This document shows, piece by piece, positions 32,978 through 42,172 of a DNA stretch of 64,000 nucleotides. The stretch spans positions 1-64,000 of the forward strand of contig NZ_CAJQYY010000029.1 in the NCBI RefSeq assembly GCF_907164575.1, in the 5' to 3' direction. The position numbers and the translations under genes are program-made. Positions within the stretch are counted from its first letter, which is position 1; every line of letters starts with the position of its first letter. Below the pieces are notes generated by a model, which saw nothing but the letters and a program-made list of their open reading frames with translations, did not search any database and was not told the origin of the DNA. Source of the DNA: Paraburkholderia gardini. GTDB taxonomy: Bacteria > Pseudomonadota > Gammaproteobacteria > Burkholderiales > Burkholderiaceae.

Positions 32978-34267
32978 TTGCACGCTCTCCGATACGTCAG
33001 AACGCTCAAGACTTTCACCCGCCGCGCGGCATGCGCCGTCGCGCTGTCCTCTCTGGCCGTGACGGGTGCGCATGCGCAGACCGCCGCCTCGAAAGACAAC
33101 GCCAGTGTCGTGGCGCGCGGCGAATATCTCGCTCGCGCGAGCGATTGCATCGCGTGCCACACGATGCCGGCCGGCAAGCTGTTCGCCGGCACGCGCCCGA
33201 TGGATACGCCGTTCGGCACGCTCTACACGCCGAACATCACGCCCGACAGGGAAACCGGCATCGGCTCATGGAGCGCCGACGATTTCTACCGGATGCTGCA
33301 CGAAGGCAAGTCGAAGGACGGCACGATCCTCTATCCCGCGATGCCCTACGCGTCGTACACGCGCATGACGCGTGAGGATTCGGACGCGATGTATGCATAT
33401 CTGATGTCCGTGCCTGCCGTCCATCAGCCGAACCGTCCGCACACGCTGCGTTTTCCGTTCAACAAGCGCGAACTGCTGCTGGGCTGGCGCACGCTGTATT
33501 TCCGTCAGGGCGAATACAAGGCCGATCCCACGCAGTCCGTCGAATGGAACCGGGGCGCGTATCTCGTCGAAGGTCCGGGACACTGCGCGATGTGCCACAC
33601 GGCGATCAATGCGCTCGGCGGCAGCTCGGCATCGAAGGCATTCGAAGGCGGCCTGATTCCGATGCAGAACTGGTATGCGCCGTCGCTCACGTCGAACCGG
33701 GAAGCGGGTCTCGGCGACTGGAGCATCGAGGAGATTTCCGATCTGCTGCAGACGGGCGTCTCGAAGCGCGGTGCGGTGTACGGTCCGATGGCCGAAGTCG
33801 TTTACGACAGCCTGCAATACATGTCGGACGAAGATATCCGCGCGATGGCTGTCTATCTGAAGAGCCTGCCGGCACGTAGCGGCCAGCGCGCGAGCCCGCC
33901 GACGGCGGCCGTCACCGAGGAAAAGAACCGCCTGTATCCGCTCGGCAAGAAGATCTACGACGCGCAGTGCGCGGTCTGTCACGGTATCGACGGCAAGGGC
34001 AAGGTGCCGCATTTCCCGCCGCTGGCGCAAAACCAGTCGATTTTGATGACCTCGGCGGTGAACCCGGTTCGCATGGTGCTCAACGGCGGCTATCCGCCGG
34101 GCACGACGAAGAATCCGTCGCCGTATGGCATGCCGCCGTTCGCGCATACGCTTTCGGATGAAGAGGTGGCGGCTGTCGTCACGTATATCCGCACCGCGTG
34201 GGGCAATCACGGTACGCCGGTCAGCGGCAGGGAAGCGAACGAGTTGCGCACCGCGCCGCTTTATTGA
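32978..34267 (+). CDS. Trihaem cytochrome c, alcohol-dehydrogenase-subunit type
   Basis: This 429-residue exported protein has three haem-c sites: CIACH (about residue 57), CAMCH (about 206) and CAVCH (about 333). A signal peptide ending in GAHA-Q at about 34 precedes them. This layout matches the cytochrome subunit of membrane alcohol or gluconate dehydrogenases. No dehydrogenase subunit is nearby, so here it probably relays electrons between the quinol/cytochrome pool and the ba3 oxidase. It begins at TTG 32978, with CCGGAG 8 bases upstream. It is transcribed with the c4-like gene before it. Confidence 0.85.
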   Translation: MHALRYVRTLKTFTRRAACAVALSSLAVTGAHAQTAASKDNASVVARGEYLARASDCIACHTMPAGKLFAGTRPMDTPFGTLYTPNITPDRETGIGSWSADDFYRMLHEGKSKDGTILYPAMPYASYTRMTREDSDAMYAYLMSVPAVHQPNRPHTLRFPFNKRELLLGWRTLYFRQGEYKADPTQSVEWNRGAYLVEGPGHCAMCHTAINALGGSSASKAFEGGLIPMQNWYAPSLTSNREAGLGDWSIEEISDLLQTGVSKRGAVYGPMAEVVYDSLQYMSDEDIRAMAVYLKSLPARSGQRASPPTAAVTEEKNRLYPLGKKIYDAQCAVCHGIDGKGKVPHFPPLAQNQSILMTSAVNPVRMVLNGGYPPGTTKNPSPYGMPPFAHTLSDEEVAAVVTYIRTAWGNHGTPVSGREANELRTAPLY

Positions 34268-34305
34268 GCGCACCGTCACAGCATTTTGAGCATATCGAGG
34301 AAAGC

Positions 34306-34482
34306 ATGAGCGATTCCCCTTCCGGCCACGCGCATAGCGCGGAAGATGAAGCCGTGGACGAAATCGTCAGCCGCGGCCCAGGCGGCGCGATTGCACTCGC
34401 GGGCATTGCCACGGCCATCGTCATCGGCCTGTGGTTTGCGTTCTATTTCATCGTGTTCCTGCCTCGCGGCGTGATCCAGTGA
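34306..34482 (+). CDS. Small oxidase subunit, IIa-like single-helix protein
   Basis: This 58-residue protein has a polar acidic N-terminus (SAEDEAVDEIVSR) and one membrane helix (ALAGIATAIVIGLWFAFYF) near the C-terminus. Its place directly before subunit II and its size match the single-helix subunit IIa of ba3-type oxidases, which fills the missing first helix of a short subunit II. Here subunit II has its own helix, so the exact role is unclear. GAGG lies 6 bases before ATG 34306. Confidence 0.7.
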   Translation: MSDSPSGHAHSAEDEAVDEIVSRGPGGAIALAGIATAIVIGLWFAFYFIVFLPRGVIQ

Positions 34483-34492
34483 GGCACCTTGC

Positions 34493-35062
34493 ATGGCAAT
34501 GACTCCCGCTCCTCATCATTCGTCATCGGAACAGGTCGCCGCGCGCGTCGAGCGGCGCTGGGCGATGCTCGTGGTCGGCATCGTCACGGTGCTGGTCGCG
34601 GTGATGGTCTATACCGGCCTGCACTGGGCGATGATGCCGCCTTCGCGCGTCGAGATAGTCGATCCGCTTTCGCTGCACGTATCTGGCGAATTCATCGAGA
34701 GCAATCTCGGTACCGCGAGCGAAAGCGACGGCTCGGTCACGGTGCGCCTCGTCGCGCAGCAGTATTCGTTCACGCCGCAATGTCTCGTGGTGCCGGCAAA
34801 CACGCCCGTCACGTTCCGCGCCACCAGCGCGGACGTCATACACGGCCTCCTGATCACCCATACCAACATCAACTCGATGCTCGAACCCGGCTACGTCTCG
34901 ACCTTCAGGACGACATTCGATCAACCTGGCGACCATCTGATGCCGTGTCATGAATACTGCGGCGTCGGCCACCAGGGCATGTGGGCGCACGTCAAGGTCG
35001 TGGACAAGGCAACGTTCGCGCAGATGGCGGCCGGTTCGCGGAGGGTCAGCTGTGTTCAATAG
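34493..35062 (+). CDS. cbaB: ba3-type cytochrome c oxidase subunit II (CuA)
   Basis: This 189-residue subunit is anchored by one helix (about 24-46) and has a periplasmic cupredoxin domain. The complete CuA site is visible: His117, Cys152, Glu154 (by backbone), Cys156, His160 and Met163, in the motif CHEYCGVGHQGM. It accepts electrons from a cytochrome c and passes them to subunit I. It lies 10 bases after the IIa-like gene and overlaps the subunit I gene by 11 bases. Confidence 0.93.
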   Translation: MAMTPAPHHSSSEQVAARVERRWAMLVVGIVTVLVAVMVYTGLHWAMMPPSRVEIVDPLSLHVSGEFIESNLGTASESDGSVTVRLVAQQYSFTPQCLVVPANTPVTFRATSADVIHGLLITHTNINSMLEPGYVSTFRTTFDQPGDHLMPCHEYCGVGHQGMWAHVKVVDKATFAQMAAGSRRVSCVQ

Positions 35063-36677
35063 CAAACGGCTCGTTCTCGCGCATTTCTGGCTGGCGTTCG
35101 CCGCGTTCGGGCTCGCGCTCCTGCTGGGCGCGTGGCAGATGTATGTGCGCAGCCCGCTGCATCCGTGGCTGCAGAATCCAGAGCATTACTACCGTTCGGT
35201 GACGGCCCACGGCTCGGCCATGGGTTATGTATTCCCAACGCTGATCGCGATGGGCTTCGGCTATGCCGTCTCCGAACTCGCGCTCAAGCGTCCGCTCATC
35301 GGCCTGCGCTGGGCGTGGGCCGGTTTCTGGCTGGTGCTGGCCGGCACCGTCACGGCGATGGTGCCGGTCGCGATGGGCCTCGCTTCGGTGCTGTACACGT
35401 TCTATCCGCCGATGATCGGCAACGCGTTCTACTACATCGGCATCGTGCTCGTGGTGGTCGGCTCGTGGATCTGGGTCGCGCTGATGGGCATCAACATGCG
35501 CGCGTGGAAACGCGGGAACCCGGGCAAGCCGGTGCCGCTCGCGATGTTCGCCACCGTGGCCGGCGCGTACCTGTGGGGCTGGACCGCGGTGGGTGCCGCG
35601 CTCGAACTGCTGTTCCAGATCCTGCCGGTCGCACTCGGCTTCAAGCACACGATCGACGCGGGTCTCGCGCGCGTGTTTTTCTCGTGGACGCTGCACGCGA
35701 TCGTCTACTTCTGGCTGATGCCGGCCTATATCGCGTACTACACGATCATCCCGCGCGCGATCGGCGGGCGGCTCTACAGCGACTCGATGGCGCGCATCTC
35801 GTTCATCCTGTTCCTCGTGGTGTCGATGCCGATCGGCATTCACCATCTGTTCGCCGATCCGGAAGTCGGCTCGGGCTTCAAGTTCCTGCACTCGGTGTTT
35901 ACGGCGCTCGTAGCCGTGCCGACGCTGCTCACGGTCTTCACGATCAGCGCATCGGTCGAGATCGCGGCGCGGCTGCGCGGCGGCAAGGGCGCACTCGGCT
36001 GGCTGAAGGCGCTGCCGTGGGAGAACCCGATGATGCTCGCGGTGGCGTTCTCGTTCGTGATGCTCGGCTTCGGCGGGGCGGGCGGCATCATCAACATGAG
36101 CTACCAGATGGATTCGACGATCCACAACACGCAGTGGGTCACCGGCCACTTCCACCTGATTTTCGCGGGTGCGATCGTCATCATGTATTTCGTGATCGCC
36201 TACGATCTGTGGCCGCAACTCACGGGCCGCGCGGTGACGAGTCTCAAGTTGATGCGCCTGCAACTGTGGCTGTGGTTCATCGGCATGATCGTGCTGACGT
36301 TCCCGTGGCATTACGTCGGTATTCTCGGCATGCCGCGCCGCATGGCGTTCTACGATTACACGAATCCGGAAATCGCCGCGCAGGCGATCTGGGTGACGAT
36401 GTCGGCGATTGGCGGATTCATTCTCGTGATCTCGGCGATCCTGTTCTTCGCGATTCTGTACCGGACGCAGCGCGGTCCCCGCGTCACGCCGCCGGAATAC
36501 CGCTTCAGCACCGCGGTGCATGAGCCGGTGAAACTGCCGGTTGCCCTGAACAGCTTTAGTCTGTGGGTCACGTTGATGGTCGTACTGACCGTGACCAACT
36601 ACGGCTACCCGATCGGGCAGTTACTGTCGCAGCCGCAGACATCCGTGCCGGCCGTGCCGGTTGGAGGACAGCGATGA
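35052..36677 (+). CDS. cbaA: ba3-type cytochrome c oxidase subunit I
   Basis: This 541-residue integral membrane subunit holds haem b, the haem a3-CuB centre and the proton path, reducing O2 to water. Ligand motifs are visible: TAHGSAMGYVF (low-spin haem His), LHAIVYFW (CuB His and cross-linked Tyr, HxxxY with HAIVY rather than HPEVY), IGIHHLFADP (two CuB His) and TGHFHLIFAG (a3 and b His). Start is GTG 35052 with GGAGG upstream, inside the end of subunit II; an in-frame ATG at 34950 would overlap much more. Type B (ba3) oxidases have high O2 affinity. No subunit III or copper-insertion gene is in the unit. Confidence 0.93.
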   Translation: MFNSKRLVLAHFWLAFAAFGLALLLGAWQMYVRSPLHPWLQNPEHYYRSVTAHGSAMGYVFPTLIAMGFGYAVSELALKRPLIGLRWAWAGFWLVLAGTVTAMVPVAMGLASVLYTFYPPMIGNAFYYIGIVLVVVGSWIWVALMGINMRAWKRGNPGKPVPLAMFATVAGAYLWGWTAVGAALELLFQILPVALGFKHTIDAGLARVFFSWTLHAIVYFWLMPAYIAYYTIIPRAIGGRLYSDSMARISFILFLVVSMPIGIHHLFADPEVGSGFKFLHSVFTALVAVPTLLTVFTISASVEIAARLRGGKGALGWLKALPWENPMMLAVAFSFVMLGFGGAGGIINMSYQMDSTIHNTQWVTGHFHLIFAGAIVIMYFVIAYDLWPQLTGRAVTSLKLMRLQLWLWFIGMIVLTFPWHYVGILGMPRRMAFYDYTNPEIAAQAIWVTMSAIGGFILVISAILFFAILYRTQRGPRVTPPEYRFSTAVHEPVKLPVALNSFSLWVTLMVVLTVTNYGYPIGQLLSQPQTSVPAVPVGGQR

Positions 36678-37486
36678 ACGACACAGGAAACGAGCGCCTG
36701 TTCTCGCTGGCCAATCCGTGGTTCAGGACGAGCGTCGGCGCGATGGTTGTTCTTATCGTGTCCGGAGTGCTGATCGGGTTCGTGTGGCTGCCGTCCGCGC
36801 AGAAAGACGCGCAGTTCCAGGGTATCTGGAACGCGATCTGCAGCGCGGCGGGTGTGCCGCAGAAATGGCTCGCGGGCGGTGAGCCCGTCGAGTCGAAAGT
36901 ACGGACCAGTACTGCCGAAATCACCCCGCAACTGCTCGCGCATTCGAGTGCGTCCTCGATTGGCCGCGGTGCGACGCTCGCGATGCGCTGCACGATGTGT
37001 CACGGCGAGCGCGGCATGAGCGAAGCCAACTCGCCGAATCTCGCCGGGCAATATGCTGTTGTGATCTACAAGCAGTTGCTCGATTTTCAGTCGGGTGCGC
37101 GGACCAGTGCGGTGATGTCGCCGATGGCCGGCAATCTGGGCGATCAGGAAATGCGCGATCTGGCGGCGTACTACGCTTCGCTGCCGCGCCCCGTGCTCGC
37201 GGGCACGAAGCCGAATCCGCCGATGCCGGAGATCGTCGCGAACGGCTCGCCGATGCGTAACATCGTGTCGTGCACGGCGTGTCATGGCGATGTCGACAAC
37301 AAGGCGGGAGCCCCGTGGCTCGAAGGCATGCCGGCTGCGTATGTGAAGGCGCAGTTGCAGGCGTTTGCATCGGGTGCGCGTCACAACGACATCAGCGAGC
37401 AGATGCGCAACGTCGCGCGCCAGATGACACCGGCAGAAATGGACGCGGCTGCGACGTACTACGCCGGGGCAAGCCCGGTGCATTGA
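36674..37486 (+). CDS. Membrane-anchored dihaem cytochrome c
   Basis: This 270-residue protein has an uncleaved N-terminal membrane anchor (about 20-42) and two haem-c sites, CTMCH (about 112) and CTACH (about 199), in c4-like domains. The ATG overlaps the subunit I stop by 4 bases and TTGGAGG lies upstream, so it is the last gene of the oxidase operon. As a tethered dihaem protein it is the most likely direct donor to CuA. A 12-bp inverted repeat follows the stop. Confidence 0.88.
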   Translation: MNDTGNERLFSLANPWFRTSVGAMVVLIVSGVLIGFVWLPSAQKDAQFQGIWNAICSAAGVPQKWLAGGEPVESKVRTSTAEITPQLLAHSSASSIGRGATLAMRCTMCHGERGMSEANSPNLAGQYAVVIYKQLLDFQSGARTSAVMSPMAGNLGDQEMRDLAAYYASLPRPVLAGTKPNPPMPEIVANGSPMRNIVSCTACHGDVDNKAGAPWLEGMPAAYVKAQLQAFASGARHNDISEQMRNVARQMTPAEMDAAATYYAGASPVH

Positions 37487-37494
37487 GTTGAAGC

Positions 37495-37545
37495 ATCGTC
37501 GCGCGTGAAGTGGACGGGAGGCACACGACACGAACGCGCGACGAT
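37495..37545 (+). repeat. Inverted repeat after the oxidase operon
   Basis: ATCGTCGCGCGT at 37495-37506 and its perfect complement at 37534-37545 could form a 12-bp stem with a 27-base loop. There is no T tract, so it may stabilise or process the mRNA rather than act as a classical terminator. Confidence 0.45.
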
Positions 37546-37601
37546 CGCGCCCGTGCCTGCGGGGTCGCCAGTCGGCACGACCCGTTCGATTCCCGGTTTC
37601 A

Positions 37602-40067
37602 TTACGCGTCTTTATTGCCGCTGGCGGTTTTCGCGCCCTGCGCGCCCTTTGCTTCCTGAGTATTTCCCGCCGTTTTTGCGTCCCCGGCATCGGGCTCGCG
37701 TGCCGTCGTGCCGTCCATCTGCACGAGCAGATTGCGGTTCGGATTCGCGATCTGGATGTCGCGCGCCTGGAACGTCGCGGCGATGCGCCGGTTGAATTCG
37801 CGCTGCACCGACCAGCGCGCCGTATCACGACACTGCATCTGGCCGGCCAGCGTGATAGCCGCGCCGTCGACCGCATCGACGCCCCAGAAGCTGAAGTCGG
37901 ACAGGATGCCGCCCTTGAACGCATCGTCGTTGCGCAACGTAGTGCCGATCTCCTTGAGCGTTTCGATCGCGCGATCGACGTCCTGTCCGTACGCGATACT
38001 GACCCGCACCGCCGCGTTGCCGAGCCCGCGATTCGTGTTGTTGACGGTCGACACCGAACTGAACGGCACGGTATACAGCGAACCGTCGCCGCCGCGCAAA
38101 CGCACCGTGCGGATCGACAGATATTCGACCGTGCCGGACACGCCCGCGAGCGTGACCCAGTCACCCACCTGCATCGCGTTTTCCATCAGCAGGAAAATAC
38201 CGGTGATGAAATCCTGCACGAGCTTTTGCGAGCCGAAGCCGAGCGCCACGCCGAAGATGCTCGCACTCGCCAGCAGCGGCGCCGTGTTGACGCCAAGCTC
38301 GCTTAGCCCGGTCAGCACGACGACGAGCGCGATCACGACGAAGAGCGCCGAGCGCAGCATCGGCAGCAACGTGCGCAGACGCGCGGCGCGAATGAGATCG
38401 CCGCTGGTCTTCCACTGGTCGAGCCGCCTTTCGATCGCCACGTTCACCCATTCCCACACGACGAGCGCGACAAACGCCGCAATCGAGATCGTCACGACGG
38501 CGGAGGCGAGGCGATGGCCGACCGTGCCGTGCGAGAAAAACTGCGCGACGTTGAAACCCCACACCTGCAGCAGCACCAGCGCGGTGACCACGATCAGCAA
38601 CGTCGACACCGTGCGCCGTGCGAGCGGGTAATAGCGTGAAGCGTGCTGTTGCGCGATCGACGCCTGCGCGTCCTCGTCGATATTGAACGCGCGCCCGAGC
38701 GCGCCGATGATCATGATCGATACGACGCGGGCAGCCACCAGCACGGCGAGCGAGATCACGCCGAGATGCAGCAACGCCTGATAGCCGTTATGCACGTCGA
38801 GCGCCCAGACGAACCACAGCGCCATCACGGCGAACACCGCAACGTAGGCCCAGCCGTCGGCGATCCAGTCGCCAACGATTTCCATCGACGGCATGTGGGC
38901 GACGCGCGCGCGAATCCGTGCGGCGACCGGCTGGCGGCATTGCAGGATCAGGATCGACACCATCACGTGCGCGATCAGCGCGACGAATTTCATCAACGCG
39001 AGGTGCGCGTCTTCGTTCATGCCGAGTTGCGACGCGGTTTCAGCAAGACCCGCGCCGACGCCGACCACGCTGGCAATCGCGATCACCCACCGGTGCACGA
39101 GCGCGGCCCACCGGTTGCCCATGCGCCACAGGCGCAGCGTGGGCGCGTCGGGCTGCAGGAAAAAACCGCTGATGATCACCGCGCCGCGGCTCGATACGTA
39201 GAGATCGATCAGCGCGTCGAGCACGCGACCGTCGGGGGTGTTGTCGTCGGTGAGGGTCGACATCAGCACGGTCGCGACAATCATGAAGACGACGACCGGT
39301 AGCGCCTTGAACAGCGTGTGGAGCAGGGCGCCCGGCAGGCGGCGCAGCAACGACCAGTGATGCGCCGCGCTGCGCTTTCGCTGGCTTGCGTCGGCGGCTG
39401 CGGATGTGTCCGGCAGCGGTGCGACGGATGGCATGAGCGCGGCGTCCTGCGGTTCGTGGTCCGGTCCATCCTGTTGCGCCGCGCTGGCGCGTTTTGCGTG
39501 GCGCGCGATGACCACCTCGCGCGGGCGGCGCAGCAGGCGGTGCGCCAGCCATTCGAATGCGAGCGCGGGCAGCAGCGCACTGAGCAACGTCAGCACGACG
39601 CGGCCGAGCAGCGCGCGACCGTCCGGGTTCACGAGCGCGTTATGCCACCATGCGCGCACCGACGCCACATCGAGCAAAGCCGCCACCGAATGGCGCAGCG
39701 AAGCGCCGCCATGCGCGAGCCAGTGCGCGCCCTGGCGAGCGAGTTGCGAAGCGAGGCCGTTGCGCTCGAACGCCGTGGGTATGTGTGCTGTGGCAGCCCC
39801 GGAAGCCGGCGCTGATGGCGATGCAGGCGCCGATGCGGGTATCGCGCTCAGTGCGCCGGCGGCGGCCACGGCGCGCAGCGTGTCTTCGATCTGGCTGCGT
39901 TGCTTCGGATCGTTCAGCACGTCGAGCGCCTGACGGGCTTCTTCGGGTGTGAGCCGCAGCGGCGCGGCGCTGCTCGCGCCCGCAGCCGCCGCGGCGGAGG
40001 GTGCCGACGCAGCGAGCGCGGAGAGCGCGAACATGAACAGAAGACAGGCGAGAAGGATTTTGCGCAT
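37602..40067 (-). CDS. Large MscS-family mechanosensitive channel
   Basis: This 821-residue inner-membrane protein has a signal peptide (MRKILLACLLFMFALSALA) and a periplasmic Ala-rich region to about 150. Multiple helices follow from 155 to 570. The MscS core comes next: the pore-lining helix with Gly/Ala pattern (ASASIFGVALGFGSQKLVQDFITGIFLLMEN), a beta domain (VGDWVTLAGVSGTVEYLSIRTVRLR) and an alpha/beta C-terminal domain. A basic, disordered tail ends the protein. Such channels open on hypo-osmotic shock. ATG 40067 gives a clean signal peptide; GTG at 40103 would add 12 residues. It faces the oxidase operon convergently. Confidence 0.9.
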   Translation of the reverse strand: MRKILLACLLFMFALSALAASAPSAAAAAGASSAAPLRLTPEEARQALDVLNDPKQRSQIEDTLRAVAAAGALSAIPASAPASPSAPASGAATAHIPTAFERNGLASQLARQGAHWLAHGGASLRHSVAALLDVASVRAWWHNALVNPDGRALLGRVVLTLLSALLPALAFEWLAHRLLRRPREVVIARHAKRASAAQQDGPDHEPQDAALMPSVAPLPDTSAAADASQRKRSAAHHWSLLRRLPGALLHTLFKALPVVVFMIVATVLMSTLTDDNTPDGRVLDALIDLYVSSRGAVIISGFFLQPDAPTLRLWRMGNRWAALVHRWVIAIASVVGVGAGLAETASQLGMNEDAHLALMKFVALIAHVMVSILILQCRQPVAARIRARVAHMPSMEIVGDWIADGWAYVAVFAVMALWFVWALDVHNGYQALLHLGVISLAVLVAARVVSIMIIGALGRAFNIDEDAQASIAQQHASRYYPLARRTVSTLLIVVTALVLLQVWGFNVAQFFSHGTVGHRLASAVVTISIAAFVALVVWEWVNVAIERRLDQWKTSGDLIRAARLRTLLPMLRSALFVVIALVVVLTGLSELGVNTAPLLASASIFGVALGFGSQKLVQDFITGIFLLMENAMQVGDWVTLAGVSGTVEYLSIRTVRLRGGDGSLYTVPFSSVSTVNNTNRGLGNAAVRVSIAYGQDVDRAIETLKEIGTTLRNDDAFKGGILSDFSFWGVDAVDGAAITLAGQMQCRDTARWSVQREFNRRIAATFQARDIQIANPNRNLLVQMDGTTAREPDAGDAKTAGNTQEAKGAQGAKTASGNKDA

Positions 40068-40193
40068 AGGGGTCCGGTGGACAGTAAAGACGGCAGCAGT
40101 CACGGCAGCAGTTTACGGGCCAGTACACCGCCGCCCTTCAAACCGACAGCGACGCGCGTCCACAAGTTCCGCGTCGGGCCGGTCGATGTCTGC

Positions 40194-41063
40194 TCACGCG
40201 GCTTCGCGCTGCCGCATCAGTTCGGCTCGCAGGAAGCGCGCGAATTCGAGTGCGGCCGCATCGCCGCCGTGTGCCGGCAAATGAAGGTTGATCGCGAAGT
40301 TGGGCAGCGGGGGCAAGGCGGCGTCGGCGCCGAGAATCTCGAGATCGGCGGGCACCGTCGATGCGAGCCACGCGGTAATCGCCAGATCGGTGCGAACGGT
40401 GGCGGTCGTCGCTTCGATGTTGCCGTTCTCGAACACGGTTCGCCATTCGACGCCCTGACCGCGCAACGCGTCGAGTACGACGGGACGAAACGCGCAGGTA
40501 TCGGTGACCATCGAAACGGGCAGCGGCCGCTTCGTACGCGCGACGCCGCCGCGCGCACCCACCCACACGAGCGGCTCGACCCGCAGACACTCGCCGCTCG
40601 CCACGCCCACGGGCGCTTCGACGATCGCGAGATCGACGACGCCATCGGCGAGCGCATCCACGAGTTCGGGCGACGAACCGCATACAAGCGATATCTCGAC
40701 CTGCGGCCAGGCTTCAGTGTAGGCCTTGAACACGGGGGCCAGTGTGCTGCCGACCAGGTCGTACGGCACGCCAAGCCGCACGCGGCCCTGCGGCGCGCTC
40801 GCGGTCATCTCGCGCCAGATTTCGTCGTTCATGCCGAGTAGCCGCCGTGCCTTGCCCAACATGCGTTCGCCAGCAGGCGTCAGGCGCAGGCCCCGGCGTT
40901 CGCGTTCGAAGAGTGGTACGCCGAGTGCTTCCTCGAGACGGCGGATCTGCTGGCTCACCGCGCCCTGCGTCAGATGCAGGCTGTTTGCGGCGACCGTCAT
41001 GCTGGCGCTGTCCGCCGCCGCGACGAAGGTGCGTACGAGCGTGATATCGAGGTTTCGGGTCAT
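40194..41063 (-). CDS. LysR-family regulator divergent from a LysE exporter
   Basis: This 289-residue regulator has a LysR helix-turn-helix at 5-64 (LVRTFVAAADSASMTVAANSL, AVSQQIRRLEEALGVPLFER) and an effector domain at 90-285. It is divergent from the LysE-type exporter gene with a 105-base spacer, the classical layout in which the regulator controls the exporter and itself. A direct repeat CTAATGCCG in that spacer is a possible site. The effector is probably an amino acid or analogue, by analogy with ArgP/LysG-LysE; this is inference. Confidence 0.9.
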   Translation of the reverse strand: MTRNLDITLVRTFVAAADSASMTVAANSLHLTQGAVSQQIRRLEEALGVPLFERERRGLRLTPAGERMLGKARRLLGMNDEIWREMTASAPQGRVRLGVPYDLVGSTLAPVFKAYTEAWPQVEISLVCGSSPELVDALADGVVDLAIVEAPVGVASGECLRVEPLVWVGARGGVARTKRPLPVSMVTDTCAFRPVVLDALRGQGVEWRTVFENGNIEATTATVRTDLAITAWLASTVPADLEILGADAALPPLPNFAINLHLPAHGGDAAALEFARFLRAELMRQREAA

Positions 41064-41078
41064 CAGCCATTATATTTG

Positions 41079-41118
41079 CTAATGCCGCGCATCTGTAAAC
41101 ATGCCTTCACTAATGCCG
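41079..41118. promoter_or_regulatory. Direct repeat CTAATGCCG in the LysR/LysE spacer
   Basis: CTAATGCCG occurs at 41079-41087 and 41110-41118, start-to-start 31 bases (about three helical turns). The position in a divergent LysR spacer suits paired regulator sites. It does not show a clear T-N11-A dyad. Confidence 0.35.
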
Positions 41119-41168
41119 ATGATGGCCCTACAGTCTGGCTCATTCCGATCCATACTGCTTGCATCGCC

Positions 41169-41771
41169 ATGATCCTTGCCGGTTCCGTTGCGCCCTTGCT
41201 GCTGTTCGCGGCTGTTGCCACCGTCACGCCGGGCGGCGCCACGACGCTCGCTACCGCGTCGGGCGCGCAGTTCGGTTTTCGCCGCTCGATTCCGTTGATG
41301 ACGGGCATCGCGTTCGGGCTTGCATCGCTCGCTTCGGTAGCTGCGGCGGGACTGGCCAGCCTGCTGCTGGCCGCGCCCGCGCTCGAACTCGCCATGAAGC
41401 TTGCCGGCAGTGCGTATCTGCTGTGGCTCGCGGTGAAGATCGGACGTAGCGGGCCACCCGGGCTCGACATGCAGCTCGCCTCGCCGACGAGTTTCACCGG
41501 CGGCGCATGTCTGCTGTGGCTCAACCCGAAAGGCTGGGCGATGACGCTCGGCGCGGCGGCTTCGTTTTCCGTGCTGGCAGCGGGACCGCTGCGGCTCGCC
41601 GCGCTGCTTGGCACGGCGTTCGGTATCGCGGCGCTGGTTTCGCTTTCGTTATGGTGTGCCGCCGGCATGGTGCTCGCGCGGCTACTGAAAACGCCGTGGC
41701 AGTGGCGCGTGCTCAACGTTGCGTTGGGTATGCTGCTGGCCGCTTCGATAGTTCCAATGTGGAGAGAATGA
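41169..41771 (+). CDS. LysE/RhtB-family exporter
   Basis: This 200-residue inner-membrane protein has six predicted helices and the family opening TPGGATTLATASGAQFGFRRS, followed by helices with small residues and the LNPKGWAMTLGA motif. LysE/RhtB proteins export amino acids or related small molecules by proton antiport. ATG 41169 gives the usual N-terminus. The stop overlaps the start of the cupin gene (ATGATG), so the two are coupled. Confidence 0.9.
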   Translation: MILAGSVAPLLLFAAVATVTPGGATTLATASGAQFGFRRSIPLMTGIAFGLASLASVAAAGLASLLLAAPALELAMKLAGSAYLLWLAVKIGRSGPPGLDMQLASPTSFTGGACLLWLNPKGWAMTLGAAASFSVLAAGPLRLAALLGTAFGIAALVSLSLWCAAGMVLARLLKTPWQWRVLNVALGMLLAASIVPMWRE

Positions 41772-42154
41772 TGCGTGCGTTTGCTGAAACGGTCGACCTT
41801 GCAACGGCCTTCGATGCGGTCCATGAACACTGGTCGCCGAACGTCGTCGCGCAGGTCAACGACCAGTACGTGAAAGTCGCGAAGGTGCAGGGCGAGTTTG
41901 CGTGGCACAGCCATGCGGAAGAGGACGAACTTTTTTACGTCGTGCGCGGCAACCTCGACATCGAATATGAAAACGGCCGCACGGTGAGCCTGGCTCCAGG
42001 ATCGCTGCACGTCGTGCCGCGCGGTGTGCTGCACAAACCGGTGGCCGAAGAGGAGTGCTGGATCGTGCTCATCGAAACGGTGAGCACGAAGCACACAGGC
42101 GATGTCGAAACGCCGTTCACGAAGACACTCGCGCAGCAGCTCGGCGAGACGTGA
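41771..42154 (+). CDS. Cupin-domain protein
   Basis: This 127-residue protein is a single cupin barrel. Metal-binding motif 1 appears as WHSHAEEDELFYVVRG (two His, one Glu) and motif 2 as PGSLHVVPRGVLHKP. It resembles small mannose-6-phosphate-isomerase-like cupins. The ribosome site GGAG fits ATG 41771 better than the adjacent ATG 41768. It overlaps the LysE stop, so it may act on the exported compound, but no reaction can be named. Confidence 0.85.
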   Translation: MRAFAETVDLATAFDAVHEHWSPNVVAQVNDQYVKVAKVQGEFAWHSHAEEDELFYVVRGNLDIEYENGRTVSLAPGSLHVVPRGVLHKPVAEEECWIVLIETVSTKHTGDVETPFTKTLAQQLGET

Positions 42155-42172
42155 TCCGCCTTGAAGTTCGCG

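Noticed and set aside
35046..36523. Long open frames on both strands overlapping oxidase subunit I
   Set aside because: Both are Arg/Asp/His-rich, lack domains and mirror the real gene, whose haem and copper ligands are intact.
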